This document shows, one piece after another, positions 1 to 5,437 of a stretch of 5,437 bases of DNA. A program made the position numbers and the translations under genes. Positions within the stretch are counted from its first letter, which is position 1. Every line of letters starts with the position of its first letter. A model generated the notes under the pieces. It had not been told where the DNA came from. It was given only the letters and a program-made list of their open reading frames with translations, and searched no databases. The stretch is taken from the NCBI GenBank assembly GCA_947177645.1, contig CAMWVJ010000105.1:1-5437 (forward strand). The letters run 5' to 3'. The DNA comes from an uncultured Desulfovibrio sp. (GTDB taxonomy: Bacteria; Desulfobacterota; Desulfovibrionia; Desulfovibrionales; Desulfovibrionaceae).

Positions 1-8
1 GCTCCCTC

Positions 9-1325
9 ATGGCCCTGGCGGACTGCGACTCCTTCTACACTTCCTGCGAGCGCGTCTGCCGCCCCGACCTCGAGGGACGCCCGGTGGTCGTGCTGAGCAA
101 CAATGACGGCTGCCTCGTGGCCATGAGCCGCGAGGCCAAGAAGCTCGGGCTGCCCATGGGCAAGCCGGCCTTCGAGGTCAGGAGCGAGCTGGAAAAGCAC
201 GGGGTGGCGGTATTTTCCTCCAATTACACTCTCTATGGCGACCTTTCCCACCGGGTCATGCAGACGCTGGAAAGCGTGGTCCCCAAGGTCGAGGTCTATT
301 CCATCGACGAGGCCTTCCTGCCGCTAACCGGGGCGCTGGCCGCCAATGCCCCGGAGGTGGCGGGCGCCGCGCGCGGGCGTGTGCGCCAATGGGTGGGCCT
401 GCCCATCTCCATAGGCATCGCGCCCACGCGGGTGCTCGCCAAGATCGCCACGCGCGTCGCCAAGAAATACCCGGCCTACGGCGGCATCTTTGACCTCAGC
501 CGCAGCCGCAAGGCCGAAGAGCTGCTGGCGAGCGTGGACGTTTCCGACATCTGGGGCGTGGGCCGCAAGAGCGCGCTCAAGCTCAGGTGCGAGGGCATCC
601 GCACCGCCCGCGACCTGCGCGACGCCGACCCGGACATGATCCGCCGGCTGCTCACCGTCCACGGGTTCAACATCCTCATGGAGCTGCGCGGCATCCCCGC
701 CATTGGCGAGGACATCCCGGCCACGCATACCTGCATCATCTCCTCGCGCTCGCTGGGCTACAAGGTCAGGACATGGGAGCCCATGGCCGAGGCCGTGGCC
801 TACCATGCGGCGCGCGCGGCGGAAAAGCTGCGCGGCAAGGGGCTCGTCACGCAGATGGTCTCGGTACGCATCCAGACGGCCTACTACCGCAAGGATCAGC
901 CCGGCCACGACGAGATGACCATGCTTCGGCTCGAGCGGCCCACCTGCGACAGCGCGCTCATCATCCGGGCGGCGCGGCGCGCCCTTTTGCGTATCTTCCG
1001 GGCCGGCTACGGCTACGCCAAGGCCATGGTCATGCTCACGGACCTGAGCGACCCTGGCAAATGCCAGCCCCACCTCCTCGACATGCTCGACGGCAATGCC
1101 GCCCGCGACGCCCGGCGCCAGAAGCTCATGGAAGTGGTGGACAGCATCAACCGCCGGGAAGGCCGGGAAACCTTGCGCTTCGCCGCGCAGGGCCCACGGG
1201 ACGCCAAATGGCACATGAAGCGGGAACGGCTGTCGCCGGCCTGGACCACAGATGTGCGCCATCTGCTCCAGGTCAGCGGCACGAGCGGCGGCTATGCGGC
1301 CCGCAATCACATGGAGCTGCCCTGA
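9..1325 (+). CDS. umuC: Y-family DNA polymerase, UmuC subunit of DNA polymerase V
   Basis: This is the catalytic subunit of a UmuC-type translesion DNA polymerase, which copies past damaged template bases; in known systems it works with cleaved UmuD' and RecA under SOS control. Read from the ATG at 9, the protein has 438 residues, near the usual UmuC length of about 420-430. The N-terminal motif ALADCDSFY holds the first metal-binding Asp (D5) and the probable steric-gate Tyr (Y10). SIDEAF at 98-103 gives the second acidic pair, D100/E101. [16 protein letters not shown] (132-147) is the typical palm segment, and IWGVGRKSA (181-189) is the helix-hairpin-helix-like region. The little-finger domain follows, and the tail around [15 protein letters not shown] (400-413) matches the DUF4113 end of UmuC. 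The start is uncertain: compared with E. coli UmuC the ATG is one residue short, the frame stays open to base 1, and any ribosome binding site would lie outside the window. A umuD partner would be expected upstream but cannot be seen. Family assignment is firm. Confidence 0.95.
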   Translation: MALADCDSFYTSCERVCRPDLEGRPVVVLSNNDGCLVAMSREAKKLGLPMGKPAFEVRSELEKHGVAVFSSNYTLYGDLSHRVMQTLESVVPKVEVYSIDEAFLPLTGALAANAPEVAGAARGRVRQWVGLPISIGIAPTRVLAKIATRVAKKYPAYGGIFDLSRSRKAEELLASVDVSDIWGVGRKSALKLRCEGIRTARDLRDADPDMIRRLLTVHGFNILMELRGIPAIGEDIPATHTCIISSRSLGYKVRTWEPMAEAVAYHAARAAEKLRGKGLVTQMVSVRIQTAYYRKDQPGHDEMTMLRLERPTCDSALIIRAARRALLRIFRAGYGYAKAMVMLTDLSDPGKCQPHLLDMLDGNAARDARRQKLMEVVDSINRREGRETLRFAAQGPRDAKWHMKRERLSPAWTTDVRHLLQVSGTSGGYAARNHMELP

Positions 1326-1337
1326 GCAGGGGCGCCG

Positions 1338-2675
1338 TCACAGGGCCTCCACCAGCAAGCCGCGCGTATCCAGCCCCATCGGACGCGCCTCCACCAGGCG
1401 CCCGGCGCCGGCATCCGCCGGGGGAGATGCCGGAAAAATGCAGGGTGCATAATATTCGTTGACGCCCTTGCACGCGCCTTTGCCCCGGACGCCCACCCGG
1501 GCTTCGGGCGCGACGAGCATGCGCTCGAGCCGCAACTGCCCCTCCCAAAAGCGCCACCGCTGGCGCTCCACCACGGCGCGGGCCGCGGCCGCCCTTTCCT
1601 GCCGGAGCGCGAGCGGAAGCTGGCCCGCGAACTGCGCCGCCGCCGTGCCCGGGCGCCGCGAATAGGGGAACACGTGCGCGTAGCTCAGGGGGAGCCGCTC
1701 CAGCGCCTCCAGCAGCAGGTGGAAGTCCTCCTCCGTCTCGCCGGGGAAGCCCACAAGGATGTCCGCGCCAAGGCCCATGCGCGGCCAGAACGAGGCGAGA
1801 GCCGCGAGCGCCCTTTCCAGATCCGCCTCCGAGTAGTGGCCCCTGCCCATGCGCCTGAGCACCGCCGGGCTCGCATGCTGCAGCGAGAGATGTAGATGCG
1901 GGCAGACGAGCCGGCAGCTGGCGAGGGTTTCAAGGCCGCGGCCGTCCAGCTGGGAAGGCTCCAGCGAGCTTATGCGCAGGCGCGCCTGACCGGCGAACTC
2001 CGGCGCGAGCTCAGCGTCGAGGAAGCGCAAAAGCTGCCAGAAATCGCCGTATTCCGGCCGGTCACGGCCATATTGCGCGAGATTGATGCCCGAGATCACG
2101 AGTTCCGCATGGCCTTTCGCCAGCAGGGAGCGCGCCTCGGCGAGGGCCTCCTGCGGGGGGCGGCTGCGGGGCGCGCCGCGCGTTTGTGGAACGATGCAAT
2201 AGGTGCAACGGTGCACGCAGCCGTCCTGCACCTTGAGCACGGCCCGGGCGCGGCTGAAGCCGCTGATATGAAAGGGGGGATAGACGGGGGGCGCCTGTTG
2301 CGCAGCCGGACCCTCTCCTGAGTGGGGCCACGGGCCGGCGAGGAGCGTGGCCTTGGCGTCATTGCCGAGGCAGAGGTCTGACTCGGCCCACTCGGCGCCG
2401 GGCCGCGGCCGGAAGGCTTCAAACAGCCGGGCCGCACAGCCGGCGAGGATGATGCGCGCCTTGGGCGCGGCCCGCCGCACCCGAAAAACCGCATTGCGCG
2501 CGTCACGCTCGGCGCGGCCGGTGACGGCGCAACTGTTGATGAAGACCACATCGGCCCCTTCCGGCGCCGCGGCCTCGCTCCCACCCTGCGCCTGCCACGC
2601 CTCGCGGATGGCCTGGCTTTCGTACTGGTTGACCTTGCAGCCGAAGGTGAGGATATGGAATGTCCAGGAAGGCAT
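1338..2675 (-). CDS. mtaB: MtaB-type tRNA methylthiotransferase (radical SAM)
   Basis: This is a radical-SAM methylthiotransferase of the MiaB/MtaB/RimO superfamily. MtaB adds a methylthio group to C2 of t6A37 in tRNAs reading ANN codons, using two [4Fe-4S] clusters and S-adenosylmethionine. The 445-residue protein fits the family length. The N-terminal MTTase domain has its three cluster cysteines at C13 (FGCKVNQYES), C49 (INSCAVT) and C80 (LAGCAARL). The radical-SAM CxxxCxxC is at C153/C157/C160 (GCVHRCTYC), followed by IVPQTRG. Further family segments are ISGINLAQYG (194-203), LHLSLQHAS (261-269) and ILVGFPGETEEDF (306-318). The C-terminal ~65 residues resemble a somewhat degenerate TRAM RNA-binding domain (GVNEYYAPC, 404-412). 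FGCKVNQYE and the 'GIN..QYG' segment favour MtaB over MiaB or RimO. I chose the ATG at 2675 because the conserved domain starts five residues later. The frame is open upstream to 2930, but that part is antisense to the next gene and looks non-conserved. No clear Shine-Dalgarno precedes this ATG. Confidence 0.9.
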   Translation of the reverse strand: MPSWTFHILTFGCKVNQYESQAIREAWQAQGGSEAAAPEGADVVFINSCAVTGRAERDARNAVFRVRRAAPKARIILAGCAARLFEAFRPRPGAEWAESDLCLGNDAKATLLAGPWPHSGEGPAAQQAPPVYPPFHISGFSRARAVLKVQDGCVHRCTYCIVPQTRGAPRSRPPQEALAEARSLLAKGHAELVISGINLAQYGRDRPEYGDFWQLLRFLDAELAPEFAGQARLRISSLEPSQLDGRGLETLASCRLVCPHLHLSLQHASPAVLRRMGRGHYSEADLERALAALASFWPRMGLGADILVGFPGETEEDFHLLLEALERLPLSYAHVFPYSRRPGTAAAQFAGQLPLALRQERAAAARAVVERQRWRFWEGQLRLERMLVAPEARVGVRGKGACKGVNEYYAPCIFPASPPADAGAGRLVEARPMGLDTRGLLVEAL

Positions 2676-2703
2676 GCCCGGTGATGTATGCAAAAGCCCG
2701 GCC

Positions 2704-2712
2704 CTTGACAAG
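2704..2712. promoter_or_regulatory. Palindromic CTTGACAAG, possible shared -35/operator of divergent genes
   Basis: In the 64-bp gap between the divergent mtaB and M15 peptidase starts, CTTG-A-CAAG forms a perfect 9-bp palindrome. Read on +, it contains a consensus TTGACA (2705-2710) whose first base is 35 bp before the ATG at 2740. Read on -, it contains TTGTCA (2711-2706) whose first base is 36 bp before the ATG at 2675. Matching -10 boxes are poor: TACATC (2688-2683) on the minus strand at 17-bp spacing, and GCATGC or CATGCT on the plus strand. Use as a promoter or operator is inference. Confidence 0.35.
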
Positions 2713-2739
2713 CCGCGGGCCCGGGACGCATGCTCGGCC

Positions 2740-3564
2740 ATGCTCCACCCGGCCGCCCTGCTCCCCTTTCTGCTGACACTTCTGCTCGCTACTGTGCCCG
2801 CACAGGCGGGGCCGGTCGGGCCACCAGAGGTACTTTCGGAAGAAGACGCGCTCAACCTGCATTGCCTGCGCGAGGCGTATCCCGCGCTCCGAGGCCTCGA
2901 GACCGACAGCCGGGGGCGGCAATGGCTCATTTTTACGGACGGCCGGCGCGTCCTCTACCGGGAGGCGCCGGGGGCGCAAAGGGCGCCCGAGGATGTGCCG
3001 GACGTGGCCGCGAGCATGGCCGCGCCCTACCCACTGGAACCCTCGCGGCCGCCGACGCCCCCGGGCACTTCCCCGGGGAGGCAGCGCCGCTATGACCTGC
3101 TGACGGCGCTCTATGGCGAAAGCCGCGAGAGCGTGAATGCCGGCCTTGTGACCGTGCCCTGGCAGGGGCGCTCCGTGCGGCTGAGCGCGCCCGCGGCCGA
3201 AGCGCTCGGGCGCGTCGCGCGGCGGCTTGCGCCCGTGCTCGCGGAGCGTCCAGACCTCAAGCATTACCTTAAGAGTGAAGGCGGCTTCGCGTGGCGGCGC
3301 ATCGCGGGCGAAGACAGGCTGAGCGCGCATGCCTTCGGCATCGCCCTTGACCTCAATGCGAGGCTCGGGCCCTACTGGCGCTGGAGCCGGCTTATGCCGC
3401 ATCCGCGCCAGCAGGACTACCCGCCGGAAATCGTGGAGGCCTTCGAGGCCGAGGGCTTCATCTGGGGCGGCAAGTGGCATGAATATGACCTCATGCACTT
3501 TGAGTACCGCCCGGAACTCCTCTGCAAGGCGCGCCTCGCCGGCAACGGCCGGCCCGCGCCCTGA
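2740..3564 (+). CDS. Exported M15-family zinc peptidase (D-Ala-D-Ala carboxypeptidase/endolysin-like)
   Basis: This is a zinc metallopeptidase of MEROPS family M15, probably acting on peptidoglycan stem peptides in the periplasm (D-Ala-D-Ala carboxypeptidase or L-Ala-D-Glu type). The 274-residue product starts with a signal peptide: a hydrophobic run at residues 5-19 and VPAQA|GP suggesting cleavage after A23. Residues 24-94 are unassigned, and 95-113 are a Pro-rich linker. The catalytic domain fills the C-terminal half. SAHAFGIALD (195-204) matches SxHxxGxAxD with zinc ligands H197 and D204. WGGKWHEYDLMHFEY (242-256) supplies the third ligand, H253. The residue three before that His is D250, as in the M15_4/M15C-like subgroup, rather than the Glu of VanX/VanY. 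The only cysteines, C42 and C262, could form a disulfide after export. I chose the ATG at 2740 because it puts the signal peptide at the N-terminus; an in-frame ATG at 2674 would add 22 polar residues. No clear Shine-Dalgarno is seen. The exact bond cleaved cannot be told from sequence. Confidence 0.85.
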   Translation: MLHPAALLPFLLTLLLATVPAQAGPVGPPEVLSEEDALNLHCLREAYPALRGLETDSRGRQWLIFTDGRRVLYREAPGAQRAPEDVPDVAASMAAPYPLEPSRPPTPPGTSPGRQRRYDLLTALYGESRESVNAGLVTVPWQGRSVRLSAPAAEALGRVARRLAPVLAERPDLKHYLKSEGGFAWRRIAGEDRLSAHAFGIALDLNARLGPYWRWSRLMPHPRQQDYPPEIVEAFEAEGFIWGGKWHEYDLMHFEYRPELLCKARLAGNGRPAP

Positions 3565-3570
3565 CGCGGC

Positions 3571-4059
3571 TCAGCCCTCCTGCCCCTCCTCGCGCCAGCC
3601 CTTGCACACGTCCACCCAGTCGGCCGCGCCTGAATACTTTTCCAGCTCTTCCATATCGAGTTCGATGGCGCTGTTGCTGCTGCCGCAGGCGGGAAAGACG
3701 GTGGCGAAGCGCCTGAGCGAAACATCCAGATAGACGGCCACGCCCTCGTTGACGGCAAAGGGGCAGACGCCGCCCACGGCATGGCCCACCAGCCTTTCGG
3801 CCTCGTCCGGGGCAAGCATCTTCGCCTTGGCGCCGAAGCGGGCCTTGTAGCGCGGGTTGTCGATACGGGCGTCCCCGGCCGTCACCACGAGCAGGGGCTT
3901 GCCCTCGACCATGAACGAGAGCGTCTTGGCGATGCGGCAGGGTTCGCAGCCAAGGGCCTTCGCCGCAAGCTCCACCGTGGCGCTGGAGACGGGGAATTCC
4001 TGCACGCGCTCCGCCATGCCGTGCTGCTTAAAATAGGACTTGACCCTCTCGATGGACAT
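3571..4059 (-). CDS. YbaK/EbsC-family aminoacyl-tRNA deacylase
   Basis: This is a free-standing trans-editing domain of the YbaK/EbsC (prolyl-tRNA editing) superfamily. Such cytoplasmic proteins hydrolyse wrongly charged aminoacyl-tRNA; characterised members clear Cys-tRNA-Pro (YbaK) or Ala-tRNA-Pro (ProXp-ala), and others act on different tRNAs. The 162 residues form one domain of family-typical length. SSATVELAAKALG (25-37) and CRIAKTLSF (41-49) contain the conserved Lys of this fold (K45). AGDARIDN (61-68) and GHAVGGVCPF (92-101) form the Gly-rich substrate-pocket loop, and YLDVSLRRF (110-118) and PACGSSNSAIEL (123-134) follow. The substrate subtype cannot be fixed from sequence alone, so I give no gene symbol. 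The ATG at 4059 is preceded by a run of seven G on the coding strand, 5 nt away, which may serve as a ribosome binding site. A tRNA-Pro gene ends 57 bp upstream on the same strand, which hints at a proline-tRNA substrate. No separate promoter is obvious in that gap. Confidence 0.9.
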   Translation of the reverse strand: MSIERVKSYFKQHGMAERVQEFPVSSATVELAAKALGCEPCRIAKTLSFMVEGKPLLVVTAGDARIDNPRYKARFGAKAKMLAPDEAERLVGHAVGGVCPFAVNEGVAVYLDVSLRRFATVFPACGSSNSAIELDMEELEKYSGAADWVDVCKGWREEGQEG

Positions 4060-4071
4060 GCGAGCCCCCCC

Positions 4072-4106
4072 AGAATGAGAAAGGGTTGCGGCAGATACCG
4101 CAACCC
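4072..4106 (-). terminator. Hairpin terminator/attenuator after tRNA-Pro
   Basis: On the minus strand, GGGTTGCGG (4106-4098) and CCGCAACCC (4091-4083) form a perfect 9-bp stem with a 6-base loop. It begins 10 bases past the tRNA CCA end. The following tail, TTTCTCATTCT (4082-4072), is pyrimidine-rich, but only three T directly follow the stem, so termination may be partial. No T-tract follows on the plus strand, so it should act only in the tRNA direction. It lies just ahead of the YbaK-family gene and could limit read-through into it. Confidence 0.7.
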
Positions 4107-4116
4107 CGGAAAAGTG

Positions 4117-4194
4117 TGGTCGGGATGGCGCGATTTGAACGCGCGGCCTCAGCGTCCCGAACGCTGCGCTCTAGCCAAGCTGAGCCACATCCCG
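4117..4194 (-). tRNA. tRNA-Pro (anticodon CGG)
   Basis: The minus strand folds into a complete 78-base cloverleaf. The acceptor stem is CGGGATG/CATCCCG (7 pairs), the D-stem GCTC/GAGC, the anticodon stem CAGCG/CGCTG, and the T-stem GCGCG/CGCGC, all fully paired. The T-loop is TTCAAAT. The anticodon loop TTCGGGA gives anticodon CGG (plus-strand 4157-4159), which reads the proline codon CCG; G37 follows it. C1-G72 and A73 agree with bacterial tRNA-Pro identity elements. The 3' CCA is encoded (4119-4117). It sits 57 bp upstream of a YbaK/EbsC-family deacylase gene in the same direction. Confidence 0.96.
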
Positions 4195-4203
4195 CCAACA
4201 GAG

Positions 4204-4232
4204 TATTTAGGCTATCGGCAAAAATTTGGCAA
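4204..4232 (-). promoter_or_regulatory. Predicted sigma70 promoter of tRNA-Pro
   Basis: On the minus strand, TTGCCA (4232-4227), a 17-base spacer and TAAATA (4209-4204) match a housekeeping promoter (5/6 and about 4/6 to consensus). The -10 box ends 9 bases before the mature tRNA 5' end, so transcription would begin almost at the tRNA. An A8 run lies just upstream of the -35, as in an UP-like element, which suits a strong stable-RNA promoter. Confidence 0.6.
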
Positions 4233-4243
4233 GTTTTTTTTGT

Positions 4244-4272
4244 TTGTCAAACCAGAGCCTCTGGCGTACTAT
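4244..4272 (+). promoter_or_regulatory. Predicted sigma70 promoter of cheB
   Basis: TTGTCA (4244-4249), a 17-base spacer and TACTAT (4267-4272) form a good sigma70-type promoter (5/6 and about 4/6 matches) reading toward cheB. The start point would be near 4279, leaving a leader of about 45 bases. A T8 run (4234-4241) lies just upstream of the -35. A GCCGAAAA at 4273-4280 resembles the -10 of flagellar sigma28 promoters, but no TAAA-type -35 sits at the right distance, so I favour sigma70. Confidence 0.6.
4252..4264. promoter_or_regulatory. 13-bp palindrome within the cheB promoter spacer (candidate operator)
   Basis: CCAGAG-C-CTCTGG is a perfect inverted repeat with 6-bp arms and a single central base. 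It lies wholly between the -35 and -10 boxes of the predicted cheB promoter, a common place for repressors or spacer-distorting activators to bind. It does not encode protein. No regulator is identified, and binding is inference. Confidence 0.4.
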
Positions 4273-4308
4273 GCCGAAAACATCGCGGAACAGACAAGAC
4301 CTTCATGT

Positions 4309-4312
4309 GGAG
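4309..4312 (+). promoter_or_regulatory. Ribosome binding site of cheB
   Basis: GGAG lies 11 bases before the cheB ATG at 4324, slightly far but the best Shine-Dalgarno match. The nearer upstream ATG at 4316 is out of frame and stops after three codons, and the ATG at 4304 is also out of frame, so 4324 is the start. Confidence 0.55.
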
Positions 4313-4323
4313 TGGATGTTTTT

Positions 4324-5437
4324 ATGATCCGTGTCCTCGTGGTCGATGATTCGACCTTTATGCGCCACGCCCTCGTCTCCATGCTTGAGCAGGACCCGGA
4401 GATCAAGGTCGTGGATACGGCGCGCGACGGGCTGGACGCCCTCGAAAAAGCCGAAAAGCTCGACGTTGACGTGATCACCCTTGACGTGGAGATGCCGCGC
4501 TTAAACGGCCTCGAAACGCTCAAGAAGCTCATGAAGACCAATCCCCTGCCGGTCATCATGGTGAGTTCCCTGACGGAAGAAGGGGCCGTGAGCACGCTCA
4601 AGGCCATGGAATACGGCGCACAGGACTTCATCCCCAAGACGCAAAGCAACGACAAGGACGCCTTCGCCGAAGAGCTGCGCCGCAAGGTCAAGGCGCTCGC
4701 CCGCCGCAAGAGCATCATCCGCCTCAAGTATCACCACCATGGCGCGCCCCAGGCCGGCACCAGCGCCGGAGCGGCAGCAGCGTCGCAGGGGCTCGGCCGC
4801 CCCGCAGCCGCCGGGGGGGCGCTCCACACAAGCCCGGCCCACGCAAGCGCCGCTTCCGCCTGCAAGGGCCCGCGCGACCTCGTGGTCATCGGCGTTTCCA
4901 CGGGCGGGCCGCCGGTCGTCCAGAAGATCCTCGCAGCGCTCCCCGCGTCGCTGCCCGCGTGCATCCTCATCGCCCAGCACATGCCGGCCACCTTTACCGG
5001 CCCCTTCGCCCAGCGCCTCAACAGCGTGAGCCAGATTTCCGTATCCGAGGCCGTGGACGGCGACAAGCTCAAGAACGGCCATGCCTATGTGTGCCCCGGC
5101 GGCATGCACATCGGCGTGCGCCAGCGCGGGCCGCTGCCCGAAGTTTCCGTCACCAAGGAGCCAAAAAGCGCCCTCTACAAGCCCACGGTGAACGTGCTGA
5201 TGGAGACGGCGGGCAATGTCATGGGGCGGCGCACCCTGGGCGTCATGCTCACCGGCATGGGCTCCGACGGGGTGGACGGCGCGCGCGTCCTGCGCGAAAA
5301 AGGCGGCTGCCTCATTGCGCAGAACGAAGCCTCCTGCGTGGTCTACGGCATGCCCAAGGCAGTGGTGGACGCCAACCTCGCCAACCTGATCCTGGATGCT
5401 GACGAGATCGCCAGCGCCATCATCGCAACGGTCAAAG
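4324..5437 (+). CDS. cheB: CheB chemotaxis response regulator / protein-glutamate methylesterase (3' end cut)
   Basis: CheB removes methyl groups from glutamates of chemoreceptors (and deamidates glutamines), opposing CheR, so that the cell adapts; it is switched on by phosphotransfer from CheA. The window encodes 371 residues with no stop, so the end lies beyond the edge, probably only a short way on. The receiver domain (about 1-125) has the acidic pair D8/D9, phospho-acceptor D54 (ITLDVEMP), S81 and K105 (FIPKT). A 50-residue linker rich in Ala, Gly and His (about 134-183) leads to the methylesterase domain. Its catalytic triad is S192 (GVSTGG), H219 (AQHMP) and D315 (GMGSDG). YVCPGGMHIGV (255-265) and YKPTVNVLMETA (285-296) are further family blocks. 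The protein is intact as far as seen. The start ATG gives MIRVLVVDDS, the standard receiver N-terminus. It is read from its own predicted promoter, divergent from tRNA-Pro; no other chemotaxis gene is visible. Confidence 0.95.
   Translation, partial: MIRVLVVDDSTFMRHALVSMLEQDPEIKVVDTARDGLDALEKAEKLDVDVITLDVEMPRLNGLETLKKLMKTNPLPVIMVSSLTEEGAVSTLKAMEYGAQDFIPKTQSNDKDAFAEELRRKVKALARRKSIIRLKYHHHGAPQAGTSAGAAAASQGLGRPAAAGGALHTSPAHASAASACKGPRDLVVIGVSTGGPPVVQKILAALPASLPACILIAQHMPATFTGPFAQRLNSVSQISVSEAVDGDKLKNGHAYVCPGGMHIGVRQRGPLPEVSVTKEPKSALYKPTVNVLMETAGNVMGRRTLGVMLTGMGSDGVDGARVLREKGGCLIAQNEASCVVYGMPKAVVDANLANLILDADEIASAIIATVK

Noticed and set aside
324..1310. Long minus-strand open frame (328 codons) opposite umuC
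   Set aside because: umuC on the other strand is clearly conserved; the antisense frame is open because of high GC at third codon positions and its Ala/Gly/Arg-rich product matches no family I know.
1319..1346. Inverted repeat GCCCTG/CAGGGC across the umuC-mtaB junction as a two-way terminator
   Set aside because: The 6-bp arms are 16 bases apart and no T-run follows on either strand, so it is not a convincing terminator.
587..1462. Plus-strand open frame of 291 codons overlapping the umuC 3' half and running into mtaB
   Set aside because: The product is Arg/His/Pro-rich low-complexity sequence typical of a shifted frame in GC-rich DNA, and it covers two well-supported genes.
2676..2930. 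N-terminal extension of mtaB by 85 codons
   Set aside because: The extension is antisense to the peptidase gene, is Arg/Ser-rich, and the MTTase domain begins right after the ATG at 2675.
2503..3498. Minus-strand open frame of 331 codons across the M15 peptidase gene
   Set aside because: It is antisense to a gene with signal peptide and full zinc motif; its own product shows no recognisable domain.
4117..4194. tRNA-Pro as an integration (att) site
   Set aside because: No integrase, no repeated tRNA 3' end and no foreign-looking composition are seen on either side.
4212..4219. GCCGATAG on the minus strand, near-match to a sigma28 -10 box
   Set aside because: It points toward the tRNA, has only a generic A-run at the -35 position, and overlaps a better sigma70 fit; probably chance.
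4086..4349. Plus-strand open frame of 87 codons across the tRNA and cheB leader
   Set aside because: It runs antisense through the tRNA gene and ends just inside cheB; no ribosome binding site or domain supports it.

Overview
The window is high-GC (roughly two-thirds G+C by eye) and tightly packed. It carries five protein genes and one tRNA gene, with no phage, IS or CRISPR signature. The gene set (an UmuC-type polymerase, an MtaB-type methylthiotransferase, a YbaK/EbsC deacylase and a CheB methylesterase), the GC content and the general look of the proteins suggest a free-living, chemotactic proteobacterium. A member of the Desulfovibrionaceae is my best guess; this is inference, not something the sequence proves.

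Layout from left to right: umuC (+, translesion DNA polymerase subunit; its start lies at or just beyond the left edge) converges on mtaB (-, radical-SAM tRNA methylthiotransferase), with only 12 bp between the stop codons. mtaB is divergent from an exported M15-family metallopeptidase gene (+) across 64 bp. That peptidase gene converges on a YbaK/EbsC-family aminoacyl-tRNA deacylase gene (-) with only 6 bp between them. Upstream of the deacylase gene, on the same strand, lie a rho-independent-type hairpin and then a tRNA-Pro(CGG) gene with an encoded CCA end. An AT-rich stretch of about 130 bp then carries two divergent sigma70-type promoters, one for the tRNA and one for cheB (+). cheB is cut by the right edge, probably close to its end.

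Strand orientation alternates, so most genes look like single transcription units. The exception is tRNA-Pro/deacylase, which may form a two-gene unit: the deacylase gene has no clear promoter of its own, and YbaK-family enzymes include ones that clear mischarged tRNA-Pro. Three genes (mtaB, tRNA-Pro, deacylase) concern tRNA modification or quality control. umuC (DNA damage tolerance), the M15 peptidase (cell-wall peptides) and cheB (chemoreceptor adaptation) appear unrelated to them and to one another.

I see no convincing novel system. The points most worth a second look are the tRNA-Pro/deacylase linkage, the divergent promoter pair with a 13-bp palindrome inside the cheB promoter spacer, and a shared TTGACAA core lying about 35 bp from both start codons of the mtaB/peptidase pair, neither of which has a visible ribosome binding site.
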